Source: Haliea sp. (GTDB lineage Bacteria; Pseudomonadota; Gammaproteobacteria; Pseudomonadales; Halieaceae). Taken from it: a stretch of 64,000 nucleotides of DNA. Below are positions 9,829 through 20,193 of this stretch, one piece after another (position 1 is the first letter of the stretch; the number at the start of each line of letters is the position of its first letter). Under the pieces are notes generated by a model. It was not told where the DNA came from and did no database searches. It worked only from the letters and a program-made list of their open reading frames with translations. Both the position numbers and the translations under genes were made by a program. The stretch spans positions 36,480-100,479 of the forward strand of contig JADJAL010000022.1 in NCBI GenBank assembly GCA_016704305.1, in the 5' to 3' direction.

Positions 9829-11187
9829 CTATTGCAGCGCGGTGAGATTCGCCAGGCGGAACGTAAAGCGCGTGCCCACGCCGGGGCTTGAAGACATCTG
9901 CAATTCCAGCTCCAGTGCCTGGCTGATTTTTTTTACGATGGACAGGCCCAGCCCCGCGCCACTCGAGCGCACACCGTTGTTGGCCAGGCGCACGAACTCG
10001 TTGAACACCACCTCCTGATCCTCGGCTGCAATGCCGCAACCGGTGTCCGCAATTTCGAATTCGACCCATTCATCCGTGGCCTTGGCGCGACACGAGACCG
10101 TGCCGCTGTCGGTGTAACGCACCGCGTTGGTCAATAAATTGCGCATCAGTCGCAACAGCAACGCCTCATCGGTGGACACCAACACGTTATCCATATCCAG
10201 TTGCCAGGCCAAATCATGCGCAGCGCACAGCGGCGCGATCTCCCGGTCGATGCAACTGGCAAAGTCACCGAGACGGAAGCGGGAAATCGTGAGTTGGAAA
10301 TGACCGCCTTCAAATCGCCCCATGTCCATCAGGGCATCGAAATGTGCGCTCATCTGGGTGATGCTTTCCCGCTGGCTTTGCAGGACCGGTACCGTCGATG
10401 GTGGCAGGTTGGACATCAGCAGCGTGTCGGTCAGCAGGCCTAATGCCTGCAGCGGTTGCTTGATGTCATGACTGGCAGCGGCCATGAAATACGCTTTGGC
10501 GTCATTCGCGGCCTGTGCCTGGCGCAGCGCGTTCTGGGTGTTCTGGCGCTCGGCCTCGACCCGGTTCAGGGCCGCGTCCTTTTCGAAGCGCATCAGGATG
10601 CTGTCGCGAAAGATTACCGAGCCGCGTCGCACCGACATCACCATCAGTAGCGTGGCCAGGATCATGCTCAGTCCGATGGACAGGCCCAGATCACCCTGTA
10701 ACAACCAGAAGACCGCGTTCTCGCCCATCATCAGCGGCATGGAGAGAATGAACGTACGAAAGTCGGACAACAGGTTCGCCAGCACGCCGATCGACCAGAT
10801 GACGACGATCAGTGTCATGAACAGTGGCACGACGATCTCACCGGGCTCGGGGGTTTGGACTATCCACACACCCAGCCCCACTGTCCCCTGGTTCACGACA
10901 CTGCTGATCCTCAGTCGCCCGTCGGCTTGTTGCACCTCGGCGTCGGAAAAAGCGTCCAGTTTCTGGTTGATCCCATGGGACAGGACCCCCCGGATGATCA
11001 TCAACAACATAATGGGCATAGCCCACAGCGCAATGGAACCGTAGCTTACGCCCTGGATCACCATGAAAGGTATGTACAGGCAGATCGACAGGAACGTCGC
11101 CAGCACTGAGAAAGGCGCAACCGACACGCGGGCGCGAACGGATTCACGCAGTACAATCGGTTCCATAGTGTGGTTGAGCAACTGCAT
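9829..11187 (-). CDS. Membrane sensor histidine kinase
   Basis: A 452-residue kinase starting at ATG 11187 (MQLLNHTMEPIVL); the frame is open to 11271. About six membrane helices fill residues 20-195, with little periplasmic loop, suggesting sensing within or near the membrane. A coiled coil follows (about 200-230), then the H-box ASHDIKQPLQAL with phospho-accepting His240. The HATPase domain shows the N-box LMRNLLTNAVRYT, the G1 box DTGCGI and the G2 box GAGLGLSIV. The HDIKQPLQAL form of the H-box is shared with kinases that pair with LuxR-type regulators. It converges on the response regulator at 9170-9823. Confidence 0.88.
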   Translation of the reverse strand: MQLLNHTMEPIVLRESVRARVSVAPFSVLATFLSICLYIPFMVIQGVSYGSIALWAMPIMLLMIIRGVLSHGINQKLDAFSDAEVQQADGRLRISSVVNQGTVGLGVWIVQTPEPGEIVVPLFMTLIVVIWSIGVLANLLSDFRTFILSMPLMMGENAVFWLLQGDLGLSIGLSMILATLLMVMSVRRGSVIFRDSILMRFEKDAALNRVEAERQNTQNALRQAQAANDAKAYFMAAASHDIKQPLQALGLLTDTLLMSNLPPSTVPVLQSQRESITQMSAHFDALMDMGRFEGGHFQLTISRFRLGDFASCIDREIAPLCAAHDLAWQLDMDNVLVSTDEALLLRLMRNLLTNAVRYTDSGTVSCRAKATDEWVEFEIADTGCGIAAEDQEVVFNEFVRLANNGVRSSGAGLGLSIVKKISQALELELQMSSSPGVGTRFTFRLANLTALQ

Positions 11188-11340
11188 TATGTTCTTCCGC
11201 GCGCGTGTTGATCGCGTTGCGTTACTCCGTCCCTGAAATAAGTGCCAGCAGGATATCTCTGCTACAGTCACTTGGCGAGTTGATGATGCGCGTTACGTCT
11301 CGCAGCAGTCTTGGGAATCATAAGGCCCGGAGCAGCAATT

Positions 11341-14300
11341 GTGAAAAGGATTTCATCCCCCATTGAGTCACGGATGGTTGGCAAGCAGGCCGACGACACG
11401 TTGCTGGAGGCCGATACGCTCATTATCGGCTCGGGTTACGGTGGCGCTGTCGCCGCCATGCGCCTTGCCAATGGCATGGTCGATGGCCCCGGTGGTGATC
11501 CCATACCCGGCGTCGTGGTATTGGAGCGCGGCAGGGAATACAGCCTCGGTGAGTTTCCCTATGACATGGAGGACTTGCCTTCCCATTTCCGCATGCTGCG
11601 CCCCGGGAAGAAACCTGGCGGTTATCCCGACGCGCTGTTCCATCTCCACGTCGGTGCCGACAACGCCGATCCGAATGCCTCAACCGAGGATCAGGAGAAG
11701 GGCAGGGACAAGGCGGCGGCGGATGTGCTGGTGGGCAGTGGCCTCGGTGGGACATCGCTGATCAATGCCAATGTCGCGGAACAGCCGGAGCCACACGTCT
11801 TTCGCAAGACGGCATGGCCAAGGGAATTTCGGGACGCACCGGATTTACTCGCTACGGCATTTGCGAAGGTGGCGGAGCATATTGGGGTCACGACGCACAC
11901 CGCGGCGGCAGGCGGGGAATTCCCCAAGTACAGCGCATTGCAACGACTCGGGCGTGCGCTGGGCCATCCGGCGCGGCCGGCGACTATCGCCGTGACAACA
12001 CTCGCTGAGACAACACTCGCTGCGACAACAACGGCATCGCGGTCCACAGCACAGTACGCGGGGCAGGGTGTGGATACCTGCACAAATAAAGTGGGTGTAC
12101 AACAGAGCCCCTGCACCAATTGCGGCAATTGCGTCACCGGTTGCAACGTGGGTGCCAAGAACACGCTGGATCGCAACCTGTTGCGCCTGGCGAAGTCGCG
12201 CGGGGCCGAGTTCTATACCGGCGCCACGGTAGAGTCGATCGAGCCGGTGTCACCGCAGGCGTCTGACAGTGATCGCAGCTATCGCTGGAAAGTGATAGTG
12301 CGCCCTACTGTGAAGCCCGCCGAAAAGCCCAGGACGAACCCCGATGATCCGGTTGTCTACGACACCTACTGCATTCTGGCTCGACAGGTGATTCTCGCCG
12401 CTGGCGCGCTCGGCAGCACCGAGATACTGCTGCGCTCACAGCAGTCCGGCCAACTGCAGCTCTCGGCAACGCTCGGGGAAAAATTCTCGACCAATGGCGA
12501 TGGCGTCATCATGAGCTATGGGCAGCAGCAGCGGGTAGGCGCGATTGCCCAGGCTGAGCAGAAGGCCCCGGTGGCGGCGGTGGGGCCAACGATTACCGGC
12601 ATCATACGGACGGGAAAACTGACGATCGAGGAGGCCAGTATTCCCGCTGCGCTAGGCAGGCTGTTTTGCGAGCTCGTGACGACCAGCGCGATGCTGCAGC
12701 GCATTTCGAAGCGCAAACTGCCGCCGCTGTTGAAAGATTCAGGTTGCGATCCGTTGGCCGCTTCACGCGAGGTTGCGGACCATTGCCAGGCGCTGCTGGT
12801 CATGGGCGACGATGGCGCGAATGGGCAGCTGTCGCTGCAGGGCAACAGCAGCACCCTCAACATCGCGTTCCCGCACGGCAACATCAGCGACAACAGCGCG
12901 CTGACGGAAGCGAATCGGCTGTTGCGTGCGCAGGATCGCGAGGCGGGACTCGATGGTGGGCAGTACGCGCCGAATCCGCTGTGGCAATTGTTGCCCCCTG
13001 AAGCAACTGGCGTCCTCAGCGGGAGCATGCCGGTGCGCCGCGTGCTGACTGTCCACCCGCTGGGCGGATGTGCGATGGCCGACGATGTCAGCGGCGGCGT
13101 CGTAAACCACCGCGGCCAGGTATTCAGGCGCGACGGGGAAGTGTATGACGGCCTGTATGTGATGGATGGGGCTATCATTCCCACCGCACTCGAGGTCAAT
13201 CCGTTCCTGACCATCGCGGCACTGGCCTGGCGCAATGTGGAATTTATCCGCAACAGCGCGACGGATGCAGGTTGCCAACAGGTCGATCCTGAATACGCCG
13301 ATCTGGGAGAGGTTCCCCATCGGCAACGGAGCGCGTCGCAGCCGACACGGTTCGTGATTCAGGAGCAGCTGACAGGCCAGCTCGACCGGTTGACGCCCGC
13401 GTTTACGCGCCTGCTGCACGGTCAGAACCCGCAGCGGCTACTGGAAAAGAATGGCTTGGTCGTGCAGATCCGCGCGCAGCACGACAATGCTGAAACCTGG
13501 TTGGACAATCCGGGTGCCGTACCGCTGAGGGCCACCCTGCAGCTGTATGTCAACCCGCTGCCGCTTGAGCAGAGGGAGTTGTACGGCACGGGTGGCGTGC
13601 ATCCGGCACGCTTGAGTGACCTGCAACCTTTTATCACGCTGGATGGCAGCTTCAGGGTCTTTGCCGAGGACCCTTACGATTGCATGGCTGATGTGCTCGG
13701 CTTTTTCAGCGCGCTTAAAGCCTACAGAAGGCGGCGCGCACAGACCCGGTGGCTGCCGCCTGGGACCGTCAAAGACCTGTTGCGCAACCCCGTCAAAACC
13801 CTGATGAAGCTGTGGACCGCAGCGTGCACCTTTATCAATATTGCGGTGTTGCAGAGCCGGTTTCGGCGTCTGTCGTACATGTTCGGCGATGCCACATCAG
13901 CGGTGACGAACCCGGGGCGAAAAAGTCATTGGCTACAGCCTGGATACCAAGCGCATGTGGGACGGCCTGCTCAACCTCGATGTCAGTCTCACCGGACAGG
14001 ACGGCGCAGGCTGTGTCGCAAACCTGCATGTGAATGTCGAGCAGCTGCTGGAGCCGGGCCTGTTGGAAGTCACGCAGTCCGCCCACCTGCCGCAGAGCCT
14101 GCTGTTTGCCGGCGGGTTGGCGGCCTTTGTGGCGCGCGCGCTGTTCGCCACCAATTTCTGGGAATTCGGTGGGCTGGTCTATCGGGATGCGCCGCGCGCG
14201 CAACCTGAACCCGCCGCGCTCAAGACGAGATTGTCCGGCGCAGTCCAGCCGCAGCCGCCAGTTTTCTTTCCAGTGCCGCTGCGGGCCGATAGCGATGCAA

Positions 14301-16925
14301 CGATTCAACTGCGGCTTACGCGTTACCACCGCGCAGGAGGGAAGCCGTTATTGTTGCTGCACGGCCTTGCCCAGGGCTCGCAGATTTTCTGGCTGCAGGA
14401 TATCTACAACCTTGCGGCGTACTTCCATGACGAAGGTTTCGATGTGTGGTTGCTCGACTACCGCCTCAGCAACCTGGTCCTGCCAAACCTCTCGGCCGAG
14501 CAGCGCAACTGGAGCATGGACGAGATCGCGCAGTTCGATATCCCGCAGGCGATCGCGCGCGTCTGTGCGCTGACGGAGCACGAAAAAATCAGCGTATTCG
14601 GACATTGTGTCGGCGCCTGCACCCTGGCGATGGCCGCACTCAGGGACGCGGATGTCGGTGCGCGCATCGAAGCCGCCGTCACCAATGCGATACACCCCTG
14701 GGTCATCGCATCACCCGCCAATCAGTTTCGCGCGAAACTCGGCAATTTCTATCGCGAGTGGGTGCCCGGGGACATTCTCGACCCCAATCCGGCGGTGGGC
14801 GCTGGCGGCCTGCAGAATATTGTCGACCGGTTGGCTTTCAGCATGGCCAGGATGAACGAAGGCACAGATGATGATCACCTCGAGTACGGTGGCAGCGAAC
14901 TGGAACACAGTGTCTGCGATCGTATGAGTTTTCTGTACGGACGCATGTGGAGTCACAAAAATCTCGATCCGACGACGCATGCGGCGTTTCCCCGGATGCT
15001 GGGCCCGGCACCTGCGAGCGTCTACCAGCACCTGTACTACCACTCCAGCCTGCGGCGCATCACCGATGCGAATGGTGAGAATACCTATCTGACGGATGGC
15101 AATATCCGCAATCACTGGCAGTTTCCGATCCTGTTTGTGCACGGGAACGACAGCTGCGTGTTCAATCCTCACTCTGCGCGGCGCTCGGCTTACCGGCTGC
15201 ACGGGATTTTGAATACCCCGCCTGCAACTGACAGGCTAGACCCGGAGGCGGTTGAACGCATTCCGGTGCGCTTCAAGATTTATCCCGATTACGGGCATAT
15301 GGATGTGGTCTTCGGCAAGGACGCGCATAAAACATGCTTCCAGGATTATGTCGATTTCCTGCGCGCTCCGGGCGCAGTCAGTAATTCCGATAATGAACCG
15401 GACCGGGATGAAACCTACGCGGCCCTGCCTGTGACCGGGCCGATCCTGCGGGCGGCCTGGAAGCAGGGCGACAAACGTTACATCCGGCTGTGGGCGGAAC
15501 TGCGCACCAACGTCACCTACCAGCCAGACAAGCTGGTGGTCGCCGGCGGCCAGGAAATTGCGGAATTCGAGCTCGAAGCGCCCGAACCAGAACCGGCAGC
15601 CGTGCCGCGCTTCCGCATGATCGACGTGGAACTCAAGCACACGAATGCCCCCATCCATTTGACGCTGCGCGGCGGGATAGAGGATCACGATGGTTATCGC
15701 GGCGCCGAGCTGATGTACAGCGAGCAAGCCTGGTGGCAGCGGCTGCGAGCCGTCTCCGGGGATCAGCACCAGGCGCGCATGTGTTTCGTTGTCGGTTCCT
15801 GCCGCTATCCCGGCTCCATCGTCGACAACGCATTGTCAGATAAGGTGTATGCCGCTATCCAGGAGCACACGATGACGGCTGAGGGCGCACAGATGTTGTT
15901 CCTGATCGGCGACCAGATCTATGCCGACGCCACCGATCAGCTGATTGCGGTGCAGTCTCCCAAAGCCAAATATACCGACCGCTATCGCCGCGCCTTTGCT
16001 GCGGAATCGTCGCCACATTTCGCGCGTCTGGTGGCGCAGATTCCCACGCATTTTGCGCTGGATGACCATGAAAAAAGGCGATAATTGGGAGGGCGCGCAG
16101 TCCGTTGTGCTCCCAGATGCGCCACCGATTGTGCTGTCCGGTGCGCCGCAGGCGGATAGCGACCATCATGCCTATGCCATCAATATGGCTGCACGCTTTA
16201 TGGGCTCGGGACGCAACCAGATGCCGCTGCCCGGTCCAACCAGGGCCAGCCAGCATTACTATGCGTTGTCGCATCCCGCAGAGTGCGATTTCCCGACTTT
16301 CGTGGTCGACACCCGCAGCGAGCGCCAGTATCGGCACAGCAATGACCCGAGCCGGCACTGCCTGATGGAGCCCCCGCAGTACAAAGCGCTGGTCACCTGG
16401 TTGCTGCGCGCCCACCGCGAGTATCCGCAGGCGCCAAAGTTCATTTTCTCGGGCAGCATTATCGCGCCGCTGGCGACGCGGTATTGCATGGAACCCTCTA
16501 CCTGGCGCCAGCAGGATGGTTGGGCGGGATACCCCGCAACCATGGAAGCGCTGCTCCAGTTGATCGCTGGCAAACGTATCCAGAAGGTGGTGTTTGTGGG
16601 CGGCGATGCGCACCTGTCAGCCGTTTCCCGCCTGACGCTGAAACAGCAGGGCGAGGCGTCAGGCACGGACGTCTGGCAGATCGTCAGCTCCGGGCTGTAT
16701 GCGCCCCTGCCGTTTGCCAACGCCCACGTCGAAGACTACCTCTGGTCGCAGCCGCACGCGTTGCCGGTACATCTGCAAAAAGCGCTGTCGATAGAGTGTA
16801 CGAACATGCTGCTGTCCGACCACCACTCACAGTTCGTGCGGGTCGATGCAACAGTCGATCAGTTGATCGTTACCTGCTTTGACGAAACCAACAAGCCGCT
16901 GGCGCGGCAGACGCTCTTCGGCTAG
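11341..16925 (+). CDS. GMC oxidoreductase / PhaC-like hydrolase / PhoD-like phosphatase fusion (two frameshifts)
   Basis: Once two frameshifts are repaired this is one protein of about 1,860 residues. Part one (about 1-760) is a cholesterol-oxidase-type GMC flavoprotein: IIGSGYGGAVAAM for FAD, a cysteine cluster CTNCGNCVTGC, and the C-terminal HPLGGCAMAD signature. Part two (about 970-1350) is an alpha/beta hydrolase with LLLHGLAQGSQ, a nucleophile elbow GHCVGA with Cys in place of Ser as in PHA synthases, acid HGNDS and base YGHMD. Part three (about 1475-1850) is a PhoD-like metallophosphatase: GSCRYPG, GDQIYAD, DDHE, GGDAHLSAV. The breaks fall in GGGG 13914-13917 and AAAAAA 16071-16076, each cured by removing one base (giving NPGEKVIGYSLD and DDHEKGDNWEG). 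The GTG start at 11341 is tentative; TTG 11311 and ATG 11374 are alternatives. A role in sterol or lipid-ester oxidation and hydrolysis is inferred. Confidence 0.78.
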
Positions 16926-17154
16926 GCCGTCTCGCGTGTTCGCCTAATCTTTTGGACTAATCGTGAGTGCAATGGTGTCGCGGAGGTTTCGCGACAACAA
17001 TAGCTCCTGTTGCAGCAAAAAGTATGGTTCGACGATTCTGCAGCACAGCATTTTTTGCCAGGGTTCAAGGAGTACACGGACGTAACTTCACAAGGATGTG
17101 ATTTTTAGCCCTCTCTGTTCCGACGCCGATCTCGCCCCACCTCAACTCAAGCCA

Positions 17155-18564
17155 CTAGTCCTGATCCTGCGCGAGTAACCTCGCCAGCGCCTCTACCTGT
17201 TCCTGCCGCTGCGGCTGGCTCAACTGCGGTTGTGCATTCAGTGCGGACCACTGCGGGTGCGCGCGCGCTTTCTGCAGCGACTGCGGCAGCTTGCCCTCGC
17301 GCCAGGATGTGTCCGCAGGCATTGTGACCTCGATGCTGTTCATCGCCGCATGCCCTCGCGCCTCCAGTGCCTGCACCAGTTGGCGCTGGCGCAAGGCCAG
17401 CAGCCGTAGCACGTTGTCGTCAACGGTCAGTTCGCGCTGCCCTCTGAGCTTGCCGAGCAGGCGGTCGCCATAGTTGCGAGCCGTTTGCAATGCACCACCC
17501 GCGATAGCGCCGGCCAGCGCGGCTGTGCCGAGCGACAGGCCGGCGAGCGCGAGGTCGATGCCAAGGCCTGCTGCGGCGCCGGCGGCGATGCCGCTGCCAA
17601 TATGCACACCGAGTTGCTTGAGGGTCTCTGGATTGAACAGATCGTCGCCCCAACGCCCGTCCAGCAGCGGCAGGGCCGCAGCGGCGGCGTCGCCCGGCCT
17701 GAAGGCGTAGAGTGCGAGCAGGGCTTCCACGCAGCGCTGTTCACGCTGGCGTACGGCCTCGTGCAATGCCGCAATCGCGCGCTGCTCCGCCGAATCGTCA
17801 CTGCTGACGCCGTGCCGGCAGGCGGCGCAGTCGATTAGCAGTTCCGCGATCAGGTGCGCGGCGCTGGCGCGGCGGGCCTGGCGTTGCAGGGCGTGACTGT
17901 GGACCAGGCGTTGCAGTTGTGGGCGCGCGCTCTCCAGCAGCAGCGCAAGGCTTTCATACAGCCGTTGCTCGCCGTCAATGGGCGGTGCCACGCTGTCGAA
18001 ACGCACCAGCGCATGCAAGCCGAGGCGCGCCAGCGCGTCACGCCACTCGGGCTCGCGCTGTTCGGCGCTGTGCACAAAGTTAAACACCGGCAGCAGTGGT
18101 TTGCCGCAACTGGCGAGCACGGCGAGCTCATCGCGGTATTTGGCGAGCACCGGTTCGCGCGCGTCGATGACATAGAGACCCGCGTCCGAGGCCAGCAACT
18201 GGCGCAACACTTTGGCCTCCTGTTCGAAACGCTGCCGCGCTTCACTCCCGTCGAGGAAGCGGCTGATACGCGTGGGGCCGTCGAGGCGTTCGCCGGGGCG
18301 ATCGAGGCGCTCGAGGTAGTCGAGCAGGGCGATGGCGTCTTCCAGTCCCGGGGTGTCGTACAGCTCCAGCAGGGCCTGGCCATCCACGGACAGGCGCGCA
18401 CCTTCCACGTGCCGCGTGGTGCTGGGGTGGTGCGAGACCTCGCCGAAGTCCACGTCGCGGGTCAGGGTGCGCAGCAGTGAGGTTTTGCCGACGTTGGTGT
18501 GGCCGACCACGGCCAGCTTCAATGGCCTGCTCCCGGTTGCATCGCTACCGATTTGACTAGTCAT
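17155..18564 (-). CDS. GTPase with DUF3482 domain
   Basis: A 469-residue GTPase. The start ATG 18564 gives MTSQIGSDATGSRPLKLAVVGHTN; the open frame upstream encodes no domain. The P-loop is GHTNVGKTS (about residues 20-28), switch II is DTPGLED, and the NKxD region is degenerate. The C-terminal half (about 230-469) has the DUF3482 character, with a glycine/alanine-rich hydrophobic segment GSGIAAGAAAGLGIDLALAG that may dip into the membrane. It overlaps the stop of the DUF2868 gene by 8 bases (ATGACTAG), so the two are translationally coupled. These two families regularly occur as a pair in proteobacteria, but the function of the pair is not known. Confidence 0.82.
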   Translation of the reverse strand: MTSQIGSDATGSRPLKLAVVGHTNVGKTSLLRTLTRDVDFGEVSHHPSTTRHVEGARLSVDGQALLELYDTPGLEDAIALLDYLERLDRPGERLDGPTRISRFLDGSEARQRFEQEAKVLRQLLASDAGLYVIDAREPVLAKYRDELAVLASCGKPLLPVFNFVHSAEQREPEWRDALARLGLHALVRFDSVAPPIDGEQRLYESLALLLESARPQLQRLVHSHALQRQARRASAAHLIAELLIDCAACRHGVSSDDSAEQRAIAALHEAVRQREQRCVEALLALYAFRPGDAAAAALPLLDGRWGDDLFNPETLKQLGVHIGSGIAAGAAAGLGIDLALAGLSLGTAALAGAIAGGALQTARNYGDRLLGKLRGQRELTVDDNVLRLLALRQRQLVQALEARGHAAMNSIEVTMPADTSWREGKLPQSLQKARAHPQWSALNAQPQLSQPQRQEQVEALARLLAQDQD

Positions 18565-19960
18565 CGCCGTGCTCCAGCCAGTCGAGTGGCGCGCAATCAG
18601 CGAACGGCAATCCGAGCTGTTGCAATGCGGTGTGCCAGTCGCTGAGTCGCTCCGCATCCAGCACCTGCGGGTGTGGCGCAGGGAGTAGCCAGACACGGGT
18701 GGCCGCCGCGTTACGCGCCAGCTCCGCGATCAGCCCCAGGCTGCCGCGGTCCGGCGAGCGACGCGGGTCGCAGGCAATGGCCAGTCGCGCCGGCGGGAAG
18801 CGCGACATTTGTTCGAGGAGCTTCTGCCGGGACTCCCGGCTGTCGAGGATGCCCGCGTCCTTCACGTCCGCACGTAGCGGCGGTGGCCACGATTGGTCGC
18901 CATCCAGCTCGATGGCCACCAGCACGGCGCCCGCGCCCGCTTGTTGCGTGGCATCGGTGTGCACCCCGGGCAGTGATACAGGGGCGGCATCGCTGACGCC
19001 CATGCGTTCGCTGCTGGGCATAAGGCGCTCGCGCAATTGCGCGTAGCCGGGCAGGTTGAGGTCCAGTTGCAGCGTGCGGCGTCCGCGTCGCCAGCGCCAC
19101 AGGCAAAACGCCGCCAACACCAGGCGCGGCACAATGCCGTACACCAGCAGCACGCCCACCAACCATGCGGCCCAGGCCTGGCGCGCACTGCCTGAGTTCA
19201 GCGCCGCGTCGCCACTGGCGCGAACCATGTCCGGGCTGGGGACGGCAAACCCGAGCCAGGCGGGCGCAGCGCCCAGCGCCTGGACCAGGCTGACGAAGGT
19301 GTCGCTGTGCAGGATCGTGGTCTCCCAGACGAAACCGTAGCGCCGTGTCGCCATCAGCATCAACACGAAAGCCATTGCGCTGAGCAGCACGAGCAGCCAC
19401 ATGCCGTGGGTAATGACGCCAATCACCCAGCGATTGAGGTGCTGGCGTTGCAGCAGTATCAGCAGCGCGGGCGCCAACTGGGCGGCGCTGGCATCGCGGG
19501 CAAGCTTTTCGCTCAGCCACAACCACAGGCGGAGCAGCGCGGTGCCCTGCCCGCCAGCGAATACCAGGCCCAGCGCCCAACCCAGCAGCATCAGCAGGTT
19601 CAGGCCGAGCAGGCTCCCCAGTGCCCAGAACACGTTGACGGGCGTTTGCCCGTTGCCCAGTGCCGCGAAGGCGAGTCCCGCGCCAGTGCAGAGCGCCAGC
19701 ACCCCCAGTGCGAGCAGCGCCAGGCGCGCGCCCTGCAGCCAGTGACCCAAAGCGACCAGTTGGCCATCGCGCCGCGCCAGCCACAGGGCGCGGTGCTGCA
19801 GGCGGCTGGCCAGGTCGCCGCCGCTTGCGCGCGCGTGCCGATTGGCTTCCACGTCCTCCAACGGACCTGCCTGCTCCTCGCGCAGGCGCACGGTTTCGGT
19901 CAGCCAGAGGCGTTGTAATGGAGTTGGTTCGGTCACGCGTTGTCCCGTTTTTTTTAACAT
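18557..19960 (-). CDS. DUF2868 membrane protein
   Basis: A 467-residue inner-membrane protein starting at ATG 19960 (MLKKTGQRVTEPTPLQRLW). It has an N-terminal charged region rich in Arg/Glu, hydrophobic helices at about 80-100, 110-135, 180-205 and 270-295, and a long cytosolic C-terminal domain. The C-terminal domain contains a Rossmann-like VLVAIELDGD start and the stretch PPARLAIACDPRRSPDRGSL. This is the usual layout of DUF2868, the constant partner of the DUF3482 GTPase that follows with an 8-base overlap. The partnership suggests a GTPase acting on a membrane sensor or transporter; the actual job is unknown. Confidence 0.8.
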   Translation of the reverse strand: MLKKTGQRVTEPTPLQRLWLTETVRLREEQAGPLEDVEANRHARASGGDLASRLQHRALWLARRDGQLVALGHWLQGARLALLALGVLALCTGAGLAFAALGNGQTPVNVFWALGSLLGLNLLMLLGWALGLVFAGGQGTALLRLWLWLSEKLARDASAAQLAPALLILLQRQHLNRWVIGVITHGMWLLVLLSAMAFVLMLMATRRYGFVWETTILHSDTFVSLVQALGAAPAWLGFAVPSPDMVRASGDAALNSGSARQAWAAWLVGVLLVYGIVPRLVLAAFCLWRWRRGRRTLQLDLNLPGYAQLRERLMPSSERMGVSDAAPVSLPGVHTDATQQAGAGAVLVAIELDGDQSWPPPLRADVKDAGILDSRESRQKLLEQMSRFPPARLAIACDPRRSPDRGSLGLIAELARNAAATRVWLLPAPHPQVLDAERLSDWHTALQQLGLPFADCAPLDWLEHGDD

Positions 19961-20046
19961 AGCCAAAGCATGACCACTGGAGTGACGGCCTGCGTAGGCC
20001 TCCGGTAACTTCAGTGTCTTTGTTGTGCACGCGGCTGGTACAGGGT

Positions 20047-20104
20047 ACACAGGGTTGAATCATTGAGGGAATATTACACAGGGTCGAAACATTGAGGGAA
20101 TATT
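20047..20104. repeat. 29-bp tandem repeat, two copies
   Basis: Units 20047-20075 and 20076-20104 differ at only 2 of 29 positions and share the core CATTGAGGGAATATT. A fragment of a third unit follows. The repeat lies between the divergent DUF2868 and outer-membrane barrel genes, where an operator would be expected. Confidence 0.85.
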
Positions 20105-20193
20105 ACCGAGGGTTTTCGCTGCCAATACCGCGGATCACCCGCATAATTAGCCCGTCCATACCAACTGACAACCCGTCATGGAGAATAACGAAG

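Noticed and set aside
18711..20063. 450-codon minus-strand open frame overlapping DUF2868 in another frame
   Set aside because: Its product is an Arg/Ala/Gly-rich shadow typical of GC-rich DNA. The DUF2868 frame has proper membrane helices and couples to the GTPase gene.
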